Shown: positions 37,270-46,554 of the stretch, in pieces
Layout of the letters: the number at the start of each line of letters is the position of its first letter
Position numbering within the stretch: position 1 is the first letter of the stretch
Position numbers and translations under genes: made by a program
The notes under the pieces: model-generated
The model's input: only the letters and a program-made list of their open reading frames with translations
What the model was told of the DNA's origin: nothing
The model's database searches: none
NCBI RefSeq assembly: GCF_009759665.1
Contig: NZ_WQNE01000024.1
Location: forward strand, 1-64,000
From: Bradyrhizobium cajani
GTDB taxonomy: Bacteria > Pseudomonadota > Alphaproteobacteria > Rhizobiales > Xanthobacteraceae
Direction of reading: 5' to 3'
Length of the DNA stretch: 64,000 nt

Positions 37270-39674
37270 ACGCGCATATTCGCAATGAGGGCGACTGGGT
37301 TGGCGCCAGCGTCAATCGCAAGGAAGATCGCCGGTTGACTACCGGTCAGGGTCAATATTTTGCAGACAAGAAAATTCCGGGCACGTTGCACCTTGTGTTC
37401 GTCCGCAGTCAGCAGGCCCATGCCCGGATCGTGTCAATCAACACCGACGCAGCACGTGCGCTGAAGGGCGTCGTGGCCGTGGTCACGGGTGCGGATATCC
37501 GCACCCAGATCAAGGGACTGCCTCAACCTGTGGTGGTGCCATCCTTCGCCGCGAATTATCCGGACTTCTGGCCACTCGCCGTAGACAAGGTGAAGTTCCA
37601 CGGTGAACCCGTCGCCGCCGTGATCGCCCGCGATCGCTATGTAGCAGAGGACGCGGCTGCGCTCGTTGAAATTGTTTACGACCCACTACCAGTCGTGACC
37701 GACATGGAAGCTGCGCTTGCTGAAGGTGCGCCGATCGTCCATGACGGCTGGGCTTCAAACGAAATGTTCGCCATGAACTATACAGGCGGCGGCACGCCTG
37801 AAAGCGAAGCAGCGCATGCCAGGAAGGTCGACGAGGCGCTCGCGGCAGCTGCCGTCGTCATCCGGCGGCGCTTTCGCGTCCATCGCTGCGGTGTCACGCC
37901 GCTCGAGCCGCGCGGCGCGATGGCGACCTGGGACGACGACGGGCTGACGGCCTGGATTACGACGCAGCGACCACATATCGACCGCCTCGCGTTGTCTGAC
38001 GTGCTCGAAATCCCTTCGGACAAAGTTCGGGTGATCGCTCCCCGCGATCAGGGCGGAGCCTTTGGCGTGAAGGCGCCATTCTACCGTGAACCGATCCTGG
38101 TGTGCCACATGGCGCGTGTGCTCGGTCGACCAGTGCGCTGGCTCGAAACCCGCGAGGAGCACCTGATGTCGGTCAGCCAGGAGCGCGACCAGATTCACAA
38201 TATCGAGATCGGTGCGGACGCCAGCGGCAGGATCGTGGCCTTGCGCGACAACGCGATCGCGGACAATGGCGACGGCTGCGAAGGCGTCTACTGGGGCTTC
38301 GTCATGCCGTTCTTCGGCGCGGCTGTGCTGACCAACGCCTACGACATTCCGCTTTGCGATATCCGCATTAGGGTCGCCTGCACCAACAAGGCCGTGCTGT
38401 CACCGGCGCGTTCCTTCGGCGCCTTTGCTGCTCGCTTCGCGCTCGACCGGGCAATCGACCTCCTGGCGCGGGAGCTGAAGATTGACCCGGCTGACGTGCG
38501 CCGTCGCAACTTGATCGCCGAACTGCCCTACACAACAGCCACCGGTGTGCATCATGACAGCGGTGACTACGCCAAGGTGTTCGACCATCTGACCACCCTC
38601 GTGGACCTGAAGGGTTTTCGCGCGGAGCAGGCAAGGTCACGCGCCGAAGGTCGGCACATCGGAATCGGCTTTTCCGTCGGTGCCGAATTGTCGGGCGTGT
38701 CCTCTGCCGTGCTTGTGTCGATGGAGAACCAGCCCGGCTTCGGCGCTGCGACAGTGCGGGTCGACCCGCGCGGCAAAGTGCAGGTTTTTGAGGGCGATGC
38801 ACCGCAAGGGCAAGGTCATGAAACGTCGATGGCCCAGGTTGTCGCACAGGAGTTCGGCATACATCCGGCGGATGTGTCGTTGACCACCGGCGACACCGGT
38901 ACGACGCCCTTCGGCTCGGGCACGATCGGAGCGCGCGGCGGCAGTTACACCGTCAGCGCGGTCGCCAATGCCTGCCGCGCGCTGAAGAGTAAGATGGCCA
39001 CAGTGTTGCTGCATGACCTCAAGGTGGAGGGTGTGCCAAGCGACGTGAGTTTCCGCGACGGGCGTGTCTTCCTGACCGCCGATCCCACCCAAGGGAAAAA
39101 CTTCGCCGCATTGGCCGAGCGGATCGTCATGGCGCCTCTGGGGCTGCCTGCTGGCATGCAAGCCGGACTGGACCAGACCGAGTTCTTCGAAGCCGACGTC
39201 CCGATGCTGACGTTCGGCGCTCATGCTGCGATCGTCGAGGTCGACCCGGAAACCGGCATATTCAAGATCCTGCGCTATGTCGCATCGGATGATTTCGGCA
39301 CGGTAATCAACCCGATCGTCGTGGCTGGGCAGGTGCACGGTGGCGTGGTCCAAGGCCTCTCGAACACCATGTTCGAGGAGTTTGTCTACGACGAGAACGG
39401 GCAGCAGCTGACCGCGACGCTCGAGAACTACAAGATCGCCAACGCCGCCGACATGATCAACATCGAGTCTCATCACGAAGCCGGATCCGCGTGTCCTCAT
39501 ACACCGCTTGGCTCGCGCGGGCTGGGCGAGGGCATCCCTGGTCCGGTGCCGGCCGCGCTCACAAACGCGGTTTGTGATGCGCTGGCGCCGTTCGGGATCG
39601 AGGTGAACCGTCTCCCGCTCCGCCCCAACACGATCTGGCGACTGCTCCAGGACAAGGCCGCAAGCAAAGGCTGA
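37266..39674 (+). CDS. Molybdenum hydroxylase large subunit (CoxL/XdhB type)
   Basis: An 802-residue molybdopterin cytosine dinucleotide-binding subunit. The active-site loop reads 'SPARSFGAFAARFALD', without the AYRCSFR Cys of true CO dehydrogenase, so CO is an unlikely substrate. The conserved catalytic Glu is in 'SRGLGEGIPGPVPAAL' near the C-terminus. Such enzymes hydroxylate N-heterocycles or aldehydes using water. The operon context (M24 hydrolase, SDR, CoxG-like protein) suggests attack on a heterocycle, with later ring-product hydrolysis. A degraded copy of ~300 bp lies at 8970. Confidence 0.92.
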   Translation: MNAHIRNEGDWVGASVNRKEDRRLTTGQGQYFADKKIPGTLHLVFVRSQQAHARIVSINTDAARALKGVVAVVTGADIRTQIKGLPQPVVVPSFAANYPDFWPLAVDKVKFHGEPVAAVIARDRYVAEDAAALVEIVYDPLPVVTDMEAALAEGAPIVHDGWASNEMFAMNYTGGGTPESEAAHARKVDEALAAAAVVIRRRFRVHRCGVTPLEPRGAMATWDDDGLTAWITTQRPHIDRLALSDVLEIPSDKVRVIAPRDQGGAFGVKAPFYREPILVCHMARVLGRPVRWLETREEHLMSVSQERDQIHNIEIGADASGRIVALRDNAIADNGDGCEGVYWGFVMPFFGAAVLTNAYDIPLCDIRIRVACTNKAVLSPARSFGAFAARFALDRAIDLLARELKIDPADVRRRNLIAELPYTTATGVHHDSGDYAKVFDHLTTLVDLKGFRAEQARSRAEGRHIGIGFSVGAELSGVSSAVLVSMENQPGFGAATVRVDPRGKVQVFEGDAPQGQGHETSMAQVVAQEFGIHPADVSLTTGDTGTTPFGSGTIGARGGSYTVSAVANACRALKSKMATVLLHDLKVEGVPSDVSFRDGRVFLTADPTQGKNFAALAERIVMAPLGLPAGMQAGLDQTEFFEADVPMLTFGAHAAIVEVDPETGIFKILRYVASDDFGTVINPIVVAGQVHGGVVQGLSNTMFEEFVYDENGQQLTATLENYKIANAADMINIESHHEAGSACPHTPLGSRGLGEGIPGPVPAALTNAVCDALAPFGIEVNRLPLRPNTIWRLLQDKAASKG

Positions 39675-39775
39675 AGCTGTCCTGAGCATCAATGCACCCA
39701 TCCCTGGCGCGACCGCGCCCGAGGTTTAGCGAGCGCATGCCCGCATCAATCCCACGAAAACGAGGAATGAGACAT

Positions 39776-40975
39776 ATGATCGACATCGAACCCGAAAAAT
39801 TGAAGCGCATACGCGCCGAAATGGCTCGTGACAATATCGACGTTCTGGTGTGTCGCCTGGCCGAAAACGTCGTCTTCTTGAGCGGTTTCTTTTGCGTGCT
39901 AGGCTATGCCGCTGTGGTTTTCCCGCGCGAGGGCGATCCTGTCCTGATCGCGTCGAGCCGCGAGGAAGAATGGTACGGCCGGGGATGGGTGTCGGACGTG
40001 AGGACCTTCCCGATGTGGGACGCCCGCGATACGACGACGCCGCAGGCAACGCATTTCAGCTCGAGCGAGCACATCAACCGATTGCTTAAACAGATTGGCG
40101 ACGAGCGCAAGTTCCCGGCCAAGCGCGTCGGCTACGAGGGCAGCTTCGAATTCATTGCGCCGCCCGTGATTGTGCCTGAGCCTGTCGTGCCGGGCGAGCC
40201 CTCAATGCGCGGACTACGAGCCGCTTTCCCGCACGCCGAATTAGTCGATGCAACGGGCGCGTTGAACCGCGCACGTGCCTTCAAAACGGCGCGCGATGTG
40301 AAGATGCTGCGCCGGACGCATGAGGTGACGGCGATGGGCCTCGAAGCCTGGAAGGCGGCGTGCCTGAATCTGTCGACGGAAGCCGAGGCCGCGGCGGCAT
40401 TTCAGTCCGCAGTTACGGCCAAGGGCATTGGCCACGATGGCGCGATGTTCGCGATGGGGTGGCCCCAGGTCTTTTCGGGCCCTTACACCGAGCAATGGGT
40501 CTATCGCCCAAGTTCAACGCGTCGGATCCGCAAGGGAGATTTCGTCATCATCGAACTCGCAGTCTGCGTGGATGGCTACTATTCCGACCTGACCCGAACG
40601 CTCGTCGTGGGCGAACCAAACGACCGGCAAGTTCATTTGTTCGACACCACGCATCGGGCGCTCAAGGAAGGCCTCGCATTGGCCAAGCCAGGAGTAGCCG
40701 CAGCCGACATCGACCGCCACTGCAAGGCCACTCTCGGCGAATATAGTAAATATTTGCTGCACCATTCTGGTCACGGACTTGGCTGGAAGTATCACGAACC
40801 GATCCCTACACTAACCGGCAGTTCGAGCGATGTGCTGGCCGAGGGCATGTACTTCGCCATTGAACCTGCCGCCTACGTTCCTGGCCTCGGTGGAGTACGC
40901 AACGAACACAATGCCGTCGTGACGAAGACGGGTGTGGAAGTCCTGTCGAACATCTTCCCGGTATCAATCAACTGA
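39776..40975 (+). CDS. M24-family metallopeptidase/hydrolase (Xaa-Pro type)
   Basis: A 399-residue protein with an N-terminal creatinase-like domain and a pita-bread catalytic domain. Metal ligands are largely kept: Asp in 'GYYSDLTRT', His in 'HHSGHGLGW', Glu in 'FAIEPAAY' and Glu in 'VRNEHNAVV'; the first Asp is a Glu ('IIELAV'). It is probably active on an amide bond adjacent to an imino or ring nitrogen. ATG 39776 is chosen because GAGGA lies eight bases upstream. It differs from the two metal-ligand-free M24 proteins at 49834 and 62695. Confidence 0.88.
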   Translation: MIDIEPEKLKRIRAEMARDNIDVLVCRLAENVVFLSGFFCVLGYAAVVFPREGDPVLIASSREEEWYGRGWVSDVRTFPMWDARDTTTPQATHFSSSEHINRLLKQIGDERKFPAKRVGYEGSFEFIAPPVIVPEPVVPGEPSMRGLRAAFPHAELVDATGALNRARAFKTARDVKMLRRTHEVTAMGLEAWKAACLNLSTEAEAAAAFQSAVTAKGIGHDGAMFAMGWPQVFSGPYTEQWVYRPSSTRRIRKGDFVIIELAVCVDGYYSDLTRTLVVGEPNDRQVHLFDTTHRALKEGLALAKPGVAAADIDRHCKATLGEYSKYLLHHSGHGLGWKYHEPIPTLTGSSSDVLAEGMYFAIEPAAYVPGLGGVRNEHNAVVTKTGVEVLSNIFPVSIN

Positions 40976-40990
40976 GCCCTGCACGCCCCG

Positions 40991-41018
40991 GGGCCGGCGG
41001 CCCATAGTCCGCCGGCCC
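40991..41018 (+). terminator. GC-rich hairpin, probable terminator
   Basis: GGGCCGGCGG, loop CCCATAGT, CCGCCGGCCC form a perfect 10-bp stem just 16 bp after the M24 stop, followed by a weakly T-rich TATCTGTTCT. It probably ends or attenuates the transcript of the Mo-hydroxylase operon before the SDR gene. Confidence 0.65.
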
Positions 41019-41049
41019 TATCTGTTCTGCATACATTGGGATACCCACG

Positions 41050-41835
41050 ATGACCTCAGCCGGATCTATCTTCTTGCCGAGTTTCCGGCTTGATGGGCGC
41101 CAGGCGATCGTCACGGGGGCGTCTCAAGGTTTGGGGCGGCATATCGCGCTGGCGCTAGCCGAAGCCGGGGCGGACTTGGCTCTCGTCGGCCGAAGCTTGG
41201 GAAGCCTAGAGTCCGTCGCCGCAGAGGCGCATGCGATGGGGCGACTCGCGGTGTGTGTCACGGCCGATCTATCGCAGATCGACGAGGTGCGCAAGATGAC
41301 GGCCCAGATTGCTGAAGTCCTGGGAAGGATCGATATCCTTGTGAACAATGCCGGCACCAATATCCAGCAGTTGGCCGTCGACGTGACCGAAGAGGCTTGG
41401 GACACGGTCATGAATATCAATCTCAAAGGCGCCTTCTTCACAGCGCGCGAGGTTGGTTTGAGGATGATCGCCCAAGGAGGAGGCGGCCGGATCGTCAACA
41501 TCGCCTCGCAGATGGCCGCGGTGGGTTTTTATAAGCGCTCGGCCTACTGCGCGAGTAAGGCTGCGGTGGCGGCCTTCACCAAGGTGCTAGCACTCGAATG
41601 GGCGGCGGAAGGTATCCGCGTGAATGCTGTTGGGCCGACCTTCATCGACAGCCCGCTCGCACGAAAAGTCTTCGAGGACAAGGAGATCCACGCGGCGGTT
41701 TTGCAGCGCCTCCCGATCGGACGGCTCGGCAGAATGGAGGAGGTGGCCGCCGCCGTGGTCTACCTGGTTTCCGACGGGGCGGATCTGGTGACGGGACATA
41801 CACTGATGGTGGACGGCGGGTGGACGGCACAGTGA
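41050..41835 (+). CDS. Short-chain dehydrogenase/reductase
   Basis: A 261-residue classical SDR with TGASQGLG cofactor motif (residues ~20-27), NNAG, and the Ser-Tyr-Lys active site in 'IASQMAAVGFYKRSAYCASK'. It oxidises a secondary alcohol or reduces a ketone with NAD(P). It follows the hairpin at 40991 and is 10 bp from the CoxG-like gene, so those two form a pair. Confidence 0.92.
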   Translation: MTSAGSIFLPSFRLDGRQAIVTGASQGLGRHIALALAEAGADLALVGRSLGSLESVAAEAHAMGRLAVCVTADLSQIDEVRKMTAQIAEVLGRIDILVNNAGTNIQQLAVDVTEEAWDTVMNINLKGAFFTAREVGLRMIAQGGGGRIVNIASQMAAVGFYKRSAYCASKAAVAAFTKVLALEWAAEGIRVNAVGPTFIDSPLARKVFEDKEIHAAVLQRLPIGRLGRMEEVAAAVVYLVSDGADLVTGHTLMVDGGWTAQ

Positions 41836-41845
41836 GGCGCGCGCA

Positions 41846-42343
41846 ATGATGAACATTGAGGGCACCCATTGCATTGCCGCCAGTCGAGAGGTCGTTTGGG
41901 CTGCACTGAACGACCCCGCCGCACTCTGCGCTTTTATTCCCGGCTGCGAAAGCATCGAAGCCCATGGGCCGAACGACATGGCCGCCGTCGTAGTCGTGAA
42001 GGTCGGTCCGGTGAGGGCGCGCTTTACGGGCCGGGTGAAGCTGGCGTGCGTCGATCCGCCGAACAGCTACACAATTGTGGGCGAAGGGCAGGGCGGCATA
42101 GCTGGGCATGCAAAGGGCGAAGCGAAGGTCCGCTTGGTATCAAATGCCGCGGGGACGGTCTTGACTTATGTCGTGACCTCGCAAGTCGGCGGCAAGCTGG
42201 CACAACTCGGCCTCCGTCTGATCGAAGGTACGGCGCGCAAGCTGGCGGGCGAATTTTTTGCGAGGTTCGCCGCGCGGCTTGAGCCCAAAGCATCAGCTGC
42301 ACCACGCGAGCCGAATGGCGAGAGCCCGGTGTCCGCGCGGTGA
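41846..42343 (+). CDS. CoxG-like SRPBCC protein
   Basis: A 165-residue protein of the CO dehydrogenase subunit G family (START/SRPBCC fold), typified by 'WAALNDPAALCAFIPGCES' and 'GRVKLACVDPPNSYTI'. CoxG members accompany Mo hydroxylases and help membrane association or cofactor assembly. Its presence ties the SDR pair to the CoxMSL-type enzyme encoded 2 kb upstream. Confidence 0.88.
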   Translation: MMNIEGTHCIAASREVVWAALNDPAALCAFIPGCESIEAHGPNDMAAVVVVKVGPVRARFTGRVKLACVDPPNSYTIVGEGQGGIAGHAKGEAKVRLVSNAAGTVLTYVVTSQVGGKLAQLGLRLIEGTARKLAGEFFARFAARLEPKASAAPREPNGESPVSAR

Positions 42344-42350
42344 CGGCAGG

Positions 42351-43340
42351 TCAGCCCATGGCGGCACGCAACTGAACGTGCATGGCGATGCGCACAAGGG
42401 CGTCCGGTCCGCCAAAATGGCCTGGCTTCGTAACGATCAGGCCTTTCGAGAGAGCAGGCAAGGCGGCGCGCAGAAGCGGCGCGCCGTCGATAACCGATCG
42501 CCCGACAAGGTCCAGCCGGCGCACATCCAGAGCGCGCAGAACCACGTTGGCCGTATGGCCGCCAGTCAGAATCAGCCCGAAGGCACGATCCATCAGATGC
42601 GGCGCTAGCAGTGCAGCACATTGTCGAAAGGCGGCATCGGCATCGGCCGTTGCACCTGGGCTTGTGGCGGCCGGCATGGTTTCGATGACGACGGGACGAC
42701 ACGCTGACCAGGCGGAGCCAAGGCGTGCCGCCAGTCTGTGTTCATTCAGCTGCAGGACCAGCGCCCCCAGACCGCGCATGGCTTCGACCTGCGGGGCGAT
42801 ATTTGGCTGGTAGGAGCCGACCACGGCACCGAGCGGCATTCGATCCGTAATGCTGGCCCAGAGCAGGACCGTCATCAGGCCGACGCCGCCAACCCACAGT
42901 GTTTGTCCGGTGCTGTAACAGCTCGCTATTTGCGAGGCCGCCAGATAGGGGTTTGCCTCCTCAATGAGCACCGCGCCATGCGGGAGGTTCGAGGGCGCTG
43001 CACCGCTGACGATGACCGGTCTGGCTTCCGTAGCGGCTGCAGCGACGAGCGCCATCGGATCCCCACGCCCACGCGAATCGATCTTCAGGAGCAGGTGATC
43101 GGCGCCCCAGTCGCGCATCCGACCGATCCCAGCGCGGACGAGCGCTTGGCTTTGCTTGCTGCCGGAGTCGCGGCTGGCAAGATCGATGCCCCAGACGTCG
43201 ACGCGTTCGGGCACACCGTCTTCTTTGGCATCGGTGACGATGCAGCGCATTCCCAGCTCGGCCGCCTCCGTTACGACCGCGTTCACGCCGGTCAGATCGT
43301 CCCCCAGAACGCCAATGCGATATCGAGAAAACCCAGTCAT
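42351..43340 (-). CDS. Four-carbon acid sugar kinase-like protein (DUF1537)
   Basis: A 329-residue protein of the DtnK/OtnK/DenK group. The N-terminal domain starts 'RIGVLGDDLTGVNAVVTEA' and the C-terminal nucleotide-binding motif is 'LILTGGHTANVVLRAL' near residue 260. It is shorter than the usual ~420 residues, so a loop region is reduced. Family members phosphorylate threonate or erythronate. The 4-bp overlap with the PdxA2-type gene supports a kinase/dehydrogenase pair. Confidence 0.85.
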   Translation of the reverse strand: MTGFSRYRIGVLGDDLTGVNAVVTEAAELGMRCIVTDAKEDGVPERVDVWGIDLASRDSGSKQSQALVRAGIGRMRDWGADHLLLKIDSRGRGDPMALVAAAATEARPVIVSGAAPSNLPHGAVLIEEANPYLAASQIASCYSTGQTLWVGGVGLMTVLLWASITDRMPLGAVVGSYQPNIAPQVEAMRGLGALVLQLNEHRLAARLGSAWSACRPVVIETMPAATSPGATADADAAFRQCAALLAPHLMDRAFGLILTGGHTANVVLRALDVRRLDLVGRSVIDGAPLLRAALPALSKGLIVTKPGHFGGPDALVRIAMHVQLRAAMG

Positions 43341-44335
43341 GCTCGGTTAGTAACCAGATCGGCGGCCAGATCGGCCGCTCGCAGGAAGAGGTCCGGCCGC
43401 ACAACGCCCTTCCAGGCAATGTCGAAGGCCGTGCCATGTCCGCATGTTGTACGCAGGAAGGGTGCGCCAGCGATCACAGTGACATATCCGTAGCGCTTCA
43501 GGGGAATAACGCCCTGGTCGTGGTACATTGCAAGCACGGCATCATACCTGCCCTTTTCCGCTTCATAGAAAAGCGAATCCGAGGGTCGCGCTTCCGTGAA
43601 GCGCAGACCCTCCGCTCTGAGTCCAGACATAACCGGATCGATGGTGTCGATTTCCTCGCGACCGAACAGCCCGCCGTCGCCGGCGTGGCAATTCAGGCCC
43701 GCGACCCCGATGACAGGATCGGGAATATGAAAGAGCGAGCGAAGCGTCGCGTGGGCCTGTCGGGCGATACGGTCGACGCGGTCACGCGACAGCTTGTGTA
43801 GAGCATCGGCCATTGAACAATGGCCCGTCACCAGAGAGCACTTGATCTGACCGCCGATCAGCATGATATGAGCGTCTTCGGTGGTCATCCCCCAACGTTC
43901 GAGGAACATTTCGGTTTGACCGGGATAATGGTGACCCGCCAAGTTAAGGGAAACCTTGTTGGCCGGCGCCGATACGACTGCTGACACGGCACCTGCCCGC
44001 ACAAGATCCGCAGCCGCAAAGATCGCACGCGCGGCTGAGCGCCCGCCTTCCGGGGTTGCGGTGCCGATCTTGAGCTCCTCCGGAGCGAGCCCGCCGACGT
44101 TCATGACCGGCACAGCGTTCAGTGGAAGCTCATGGGCCTCAAGCGGGTCTGTGATGATGCTGATAGGCCCATCGGCACCGGATGTTGAGAGCGCCGATGT
44201 CATGACGTGCGCGTCTCCCAGTACAACAAATCGGTACGTGGGAGCCGGCTGGCGGCGGAACAGATGCGCGACCAGCTCAGGGCCGACGCCCGAGGGGTCG
44301 CCCATGGTCACTGCAATAAGCGCGGGCGAGGTCAT
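43337..44335 (-). CDS. pdxA2: PdxA2-type 4-phosphate dehydrogenase
   Basis: A 332-residue protein of the 4-hydroxythreonine-4-phosphate dehydrogenase family: 'TMGDPSGVGPEL' at the start, 'HYPGQTEMFLERW', 'NCHAGDGGLFGREE' and 'YHDQGVIPLK', including the metal-binding His and Asp residues. With a DUF1537 kinase next door it fits PdxA2, which oxidises 4-phospho-D-threonate or erythronate with loss of CO2 to give dihydroxyacetone phosphate, rather than vitamin B6 synthesis. The ATG at 44335 is used because AAGGAG lies 11 bases upstream; a GTG at 44347 overlaps that site. Confidence 0.87.
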   Translation of the reverse strand: MTSPALIAVTMGDPSGVGPELVAHLFRRQPAPTYRFVVLGDAHVMTSALSTSGADGPISIITDPLEAHELPLNAVPVMNVGGLAPEELKIGTATPEGGRSAARAIFAAADLVRAGAVSAVVSAPANKVSLNLAGHHYPGQTEMFLERWGMTTEDAHIMLIGGQIKCSLVTGHCSMADALHKLSRDRVDRIARQAHATLRSLFHIPDPVIGVAGLNCHAGDGGLFGREEIDTIDPVMSGLRAEGLRFTEARPSDSLFYEAEKGRYDAVLAMYHDQGVIPLKRYGYVTVIAGAPFLRTTCGHGTAFDIAWKGVVRPDLFLRAADLAADLVTNRA

Positions 44336-44343
44336 GTCTGCCT

Positions 44344-45753
44344 TCACTCCTTTCTCGTGAAGCCAAGCTTCCCAGGGTTGAGAATGCCCTTCGGGTCAAT
44401 AGCGCGCTTCACCAAATCAAGCAGCAAGGCCGACGATCCGAGGGAGCGGTGTACGTAGCCGGTGCGCACCAGACCAGTGCCGTGATGATGCGAAATGGCC
44501 GCCCCGGACTCCAGCGCCGCCTCCATCGCCACTCTCCAGATTTCGTGCAGCCGCGCCTCGGCGGCGGCTGCATTCGCGGCCTTCCCGAGTAGGATGATGT
44601 AGAGGGAAACGCCGTCGGCGTAGGCATGGGAAAAGTGCCCGAGCACCTCGTCCGCGAGCGGCGCCATGCGCCGCTTCAACGCCGTGTAGATTTCGCTGAT
44701 TCCGGACCAGCTGTGCGATACTTCGATCGTCTCTGCCACTCCGCCTGGGGTATTGAGGATCCGCTCTATCGTGGAAAAGTCGAACCGGCGCTCCATCCAG
44801 GCCAGCACGCCGCGCTCGCCGATCCTTGCCCCGCCGTGGCGCAGGCAGATGTCAAGGCACTCATTCATTTCGAGTTCCGACATCGCCCGTGAGCCGTCGG
44901 TGCCCAGGAACATCGCCGGTCGGGCGAAACTGTGGTCGACCATGGCGTGGCGCGCCTCCTCGACATCGTAAAGGCGCAGCAAAAAGGGACGCAGTCCAGA
45001 CTGCATGATATCGCGCATCGCGGCGATACCCCCATCCAGCGCATCGAATGTCAATGTCTGGAACCGACGCGCCGGCGACAGTCGGAAGATGCGCAGAGTC
45101 ACTTCGACCACAATTGCGAAACATCCTTCGGAGCCGATCAGCAGCTGGCGCAGATCGGGGCCTACCGCCATGCGCGGAACAGTGCCGGTGTCGAGAAGGC
45201 GGCCGCCCGGAAGAACGGCCACGAGACCGGAGCAAAGCTCCTCGATCCCGCCGTACCGGCTCGAGAACTGGCCGGTCTCCCGCGTTGCGACCCATCCTCC
45301 GATTGAGGAGCGGTGCAAGGACTGGGGAGAGTTGTTCAGTGTGTAGCCATGCTCGTTCAGGTGCGCCTCGAGCTGACCCGCATTCAGCCCCGCTTGGGCG
45401 GTAACCAGAAGGTTCTCGTGGTCGATCCGGAGAACCGCAGTCATCTTGGACAGATCGAGACTGATCCCGCCACGGATCGGAATAGGGCCGCCCACGACGG
45501 AGGAGCCAAGGCCGCGCGCGGTGACCGGAACACCATTCGCGTCGGCCCAGTCCATCACCGCCGCAACATCGGCAGTGCTCTGCGCCATTACAACCGCGTC
45601 CGGGCGATACGGTACGCTACCCTGCTGGCGCCATTTGGTCGTGACTGGCCAGCAGTCGTAGCTGTAGGCATCCAGCCTCTCCCCAGGCAGGTCGTGGATC
45701 TTGTCCGCTCCCATAGCGGCTTTGAGTTTCGAAAGTCTGGCGGCGTCGATCAT
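44344..45753 (-). CDS. FAD-linked oxidase (D-2-hydroxyacid dehydrogenase/AGPS type)
   Basis: A 469-residue flavoprotein of the GlcD/vanillyl-alcohol oxidase superfamily. The FAD-binding region includes 'PVTARGLGSSVVGG' and 'SIGGWVATRETGQFSSRYGGIE'; the C-terminal cap ends with 'ISHHHGTGLVRTGYV' and 'DPKGILNPGKLGF', as in alkyl-DHAP synthase-like D-hydroxyacid dehydrogenases. ATG 45753 has GGAG five bases upstream. It is first in the minus-strand operon with PdxA2 and the kinase, so it may oxidise a related sugar acid. Confidence 0.88.
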   Translation of the reverse strand: MIDAARLSKLKAAMGADKIHDLPGERLDAYSYDCWPVTTKWRQQGSVPYRPDAVVMAQSTADVAAVMDWADANGVPVTARGLGSSVVGGPIPIRGGISLDLSKMTAVLRIDHENLLVTAQAGLNAGQLEAHLNEHGYTLNNSPQSLHRSSIGGWVATRETGQFSSRYGGIEELCSGLVAVLPGGRLLDTGTVPRMAVGPDLRQLLIGSEGCFAIVVEVTLRIFRLSPARRFQTLTFDALDGGIAAMRDIMQSGLRPFLLRLYDVEEARHAMVDHSFARPAMFLGTDGSRAMSELEMNECLDICLRHGGARIGERGVLAWMERRFDFSTIERILNTPGGVAETIEVSHSWSGISEIYTALKRRMAPLADEVLGHFSHAYADGVSLYIILLGKAANAAAAEARLHEIWRVAMEAALESGAAISHHHGTGLVRTGYVHRSLGSSALLLDLVKRAIDPKGILNPGKLGFTRKE

Positions 45754-46009
45754 TTGTGCTCCGACCCGTGCGCTTCGGGAAATCCGCCCGGACAAGCCCG
45801 AACAGACCGGGATGGCTTAGCCACATTGCGCTTGATTGAAAAATTGATTTTTGCCGGTCAGAAAATAGATCACATCACTATCCGATCTTGCCCGCGTTCG
45901 ATGCGCTCGCCGACCCCCGGCAGTTTTGCGAAACGCGGCTGAAGTTTTGAGGGGAAGTAAAAGTCCACGATCATCGCTCAAATCAAGGTGCTGGGACCAA
46001 CCGAGTTGA
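45754..46009. other. Promoter region of FAD oxidase operon
   Basis: Non-coding DNA upstream of the minus-strand operon. A weak imperfect palindrome with T/A arms occurs around 45847-45866 (minus strand TTTTCTGACCGGCAAAAA). It faintly resembles the operators near the HTH-DctP gene but shares few central bases, so I do not call it a site. Confidence 0.35.
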
Positions 46010-46550
46010 ACTCCCATGCGAACAGTCATACGTGGATGGCCCCGCGTCTTTCAAGACAACTCGGCAGCTCCTTGCAACTGGAGAAAGATGCGATGCCTCT
46101 GCTCGACGGCACGGCGTCAATGAGATCGGGCGTCCTGGTTCGGGCGCCACGGGCGCTTTGTCGAAGATTCACCCAGCAGTATCGCAGTGTCGACGGCATT
46201 CAACTGTAATCGGCCAAACTCCTCTTATGTGCTGGAGCGGATAGCGAAGTGTTCACTGGTCTTCCCGTTCTCGGCGGGCATGAGGACCTGCAAGCCTGCA
46301 GGACGCCATTTCTTTTCAGGTCCCGAAATCGCACTAATCGCGGATCGCGATCATCCGCTCCTGATGTCTGCTGGTATTGCTCGGCAGGCGTTCTCACAAA
46401 TCTGCCTTCACTGAAGACGATGCTGCGTGCCAGACGAGCGGCCCGCTTTGCTGTGGAGGTGCAGGCTCAGGCGAAAATTCGTTACCGAAAGTTCAAACTC
46501 TCGATCAAGATGCTCGGCACGATCGGTTCGTACACTAGAAACGCGGAGGA
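46010..46550 (+). pseudogene. LysR regulator relic
   Basis: Plus-strand frames carry parts of a LysR effector domain: 'SKIHPAVSQCRRH' near 46160, 'VFTGLPVLGGHEDLQAC' near 46250 and 'GPEIALIADRDHPLLMSAG' near 46320. These resemble 'VGFLGAHEDHPAC' and 'SPEIVLIAHSGHHIHRAG' in the intact LysR at 47183-48052. Frames are broken and the DNA-binding part is not recognisable. It is likely a decayed paralogue in opposite orientation. Confidence 0.6.
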
Positions 46551-46554
46551 TTGC

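Noticed and set aside
37266..39674. Carbon monoxide dehydrogenase large subunit
   Set aside because: The AYRCSFR active-site loop with its Cys is replaced by an ARSFGAF sequence, so only the broader Mo hydroxylase family is supported.
43410..43440. TGGCACGGCC on the minus strand as a second sigma-54 promoter
   Set aside because: The correctly spaced -12 TTGC is absent and it lies inside the pdxA2 coding region.
45847..45866. TTTTCTGACCGGCAAAAA on the minus strand as another HTH-DctP operator
   Set aside because: Only the outer T and A runs and a few bases agree; the central TTGACAAG is absent.
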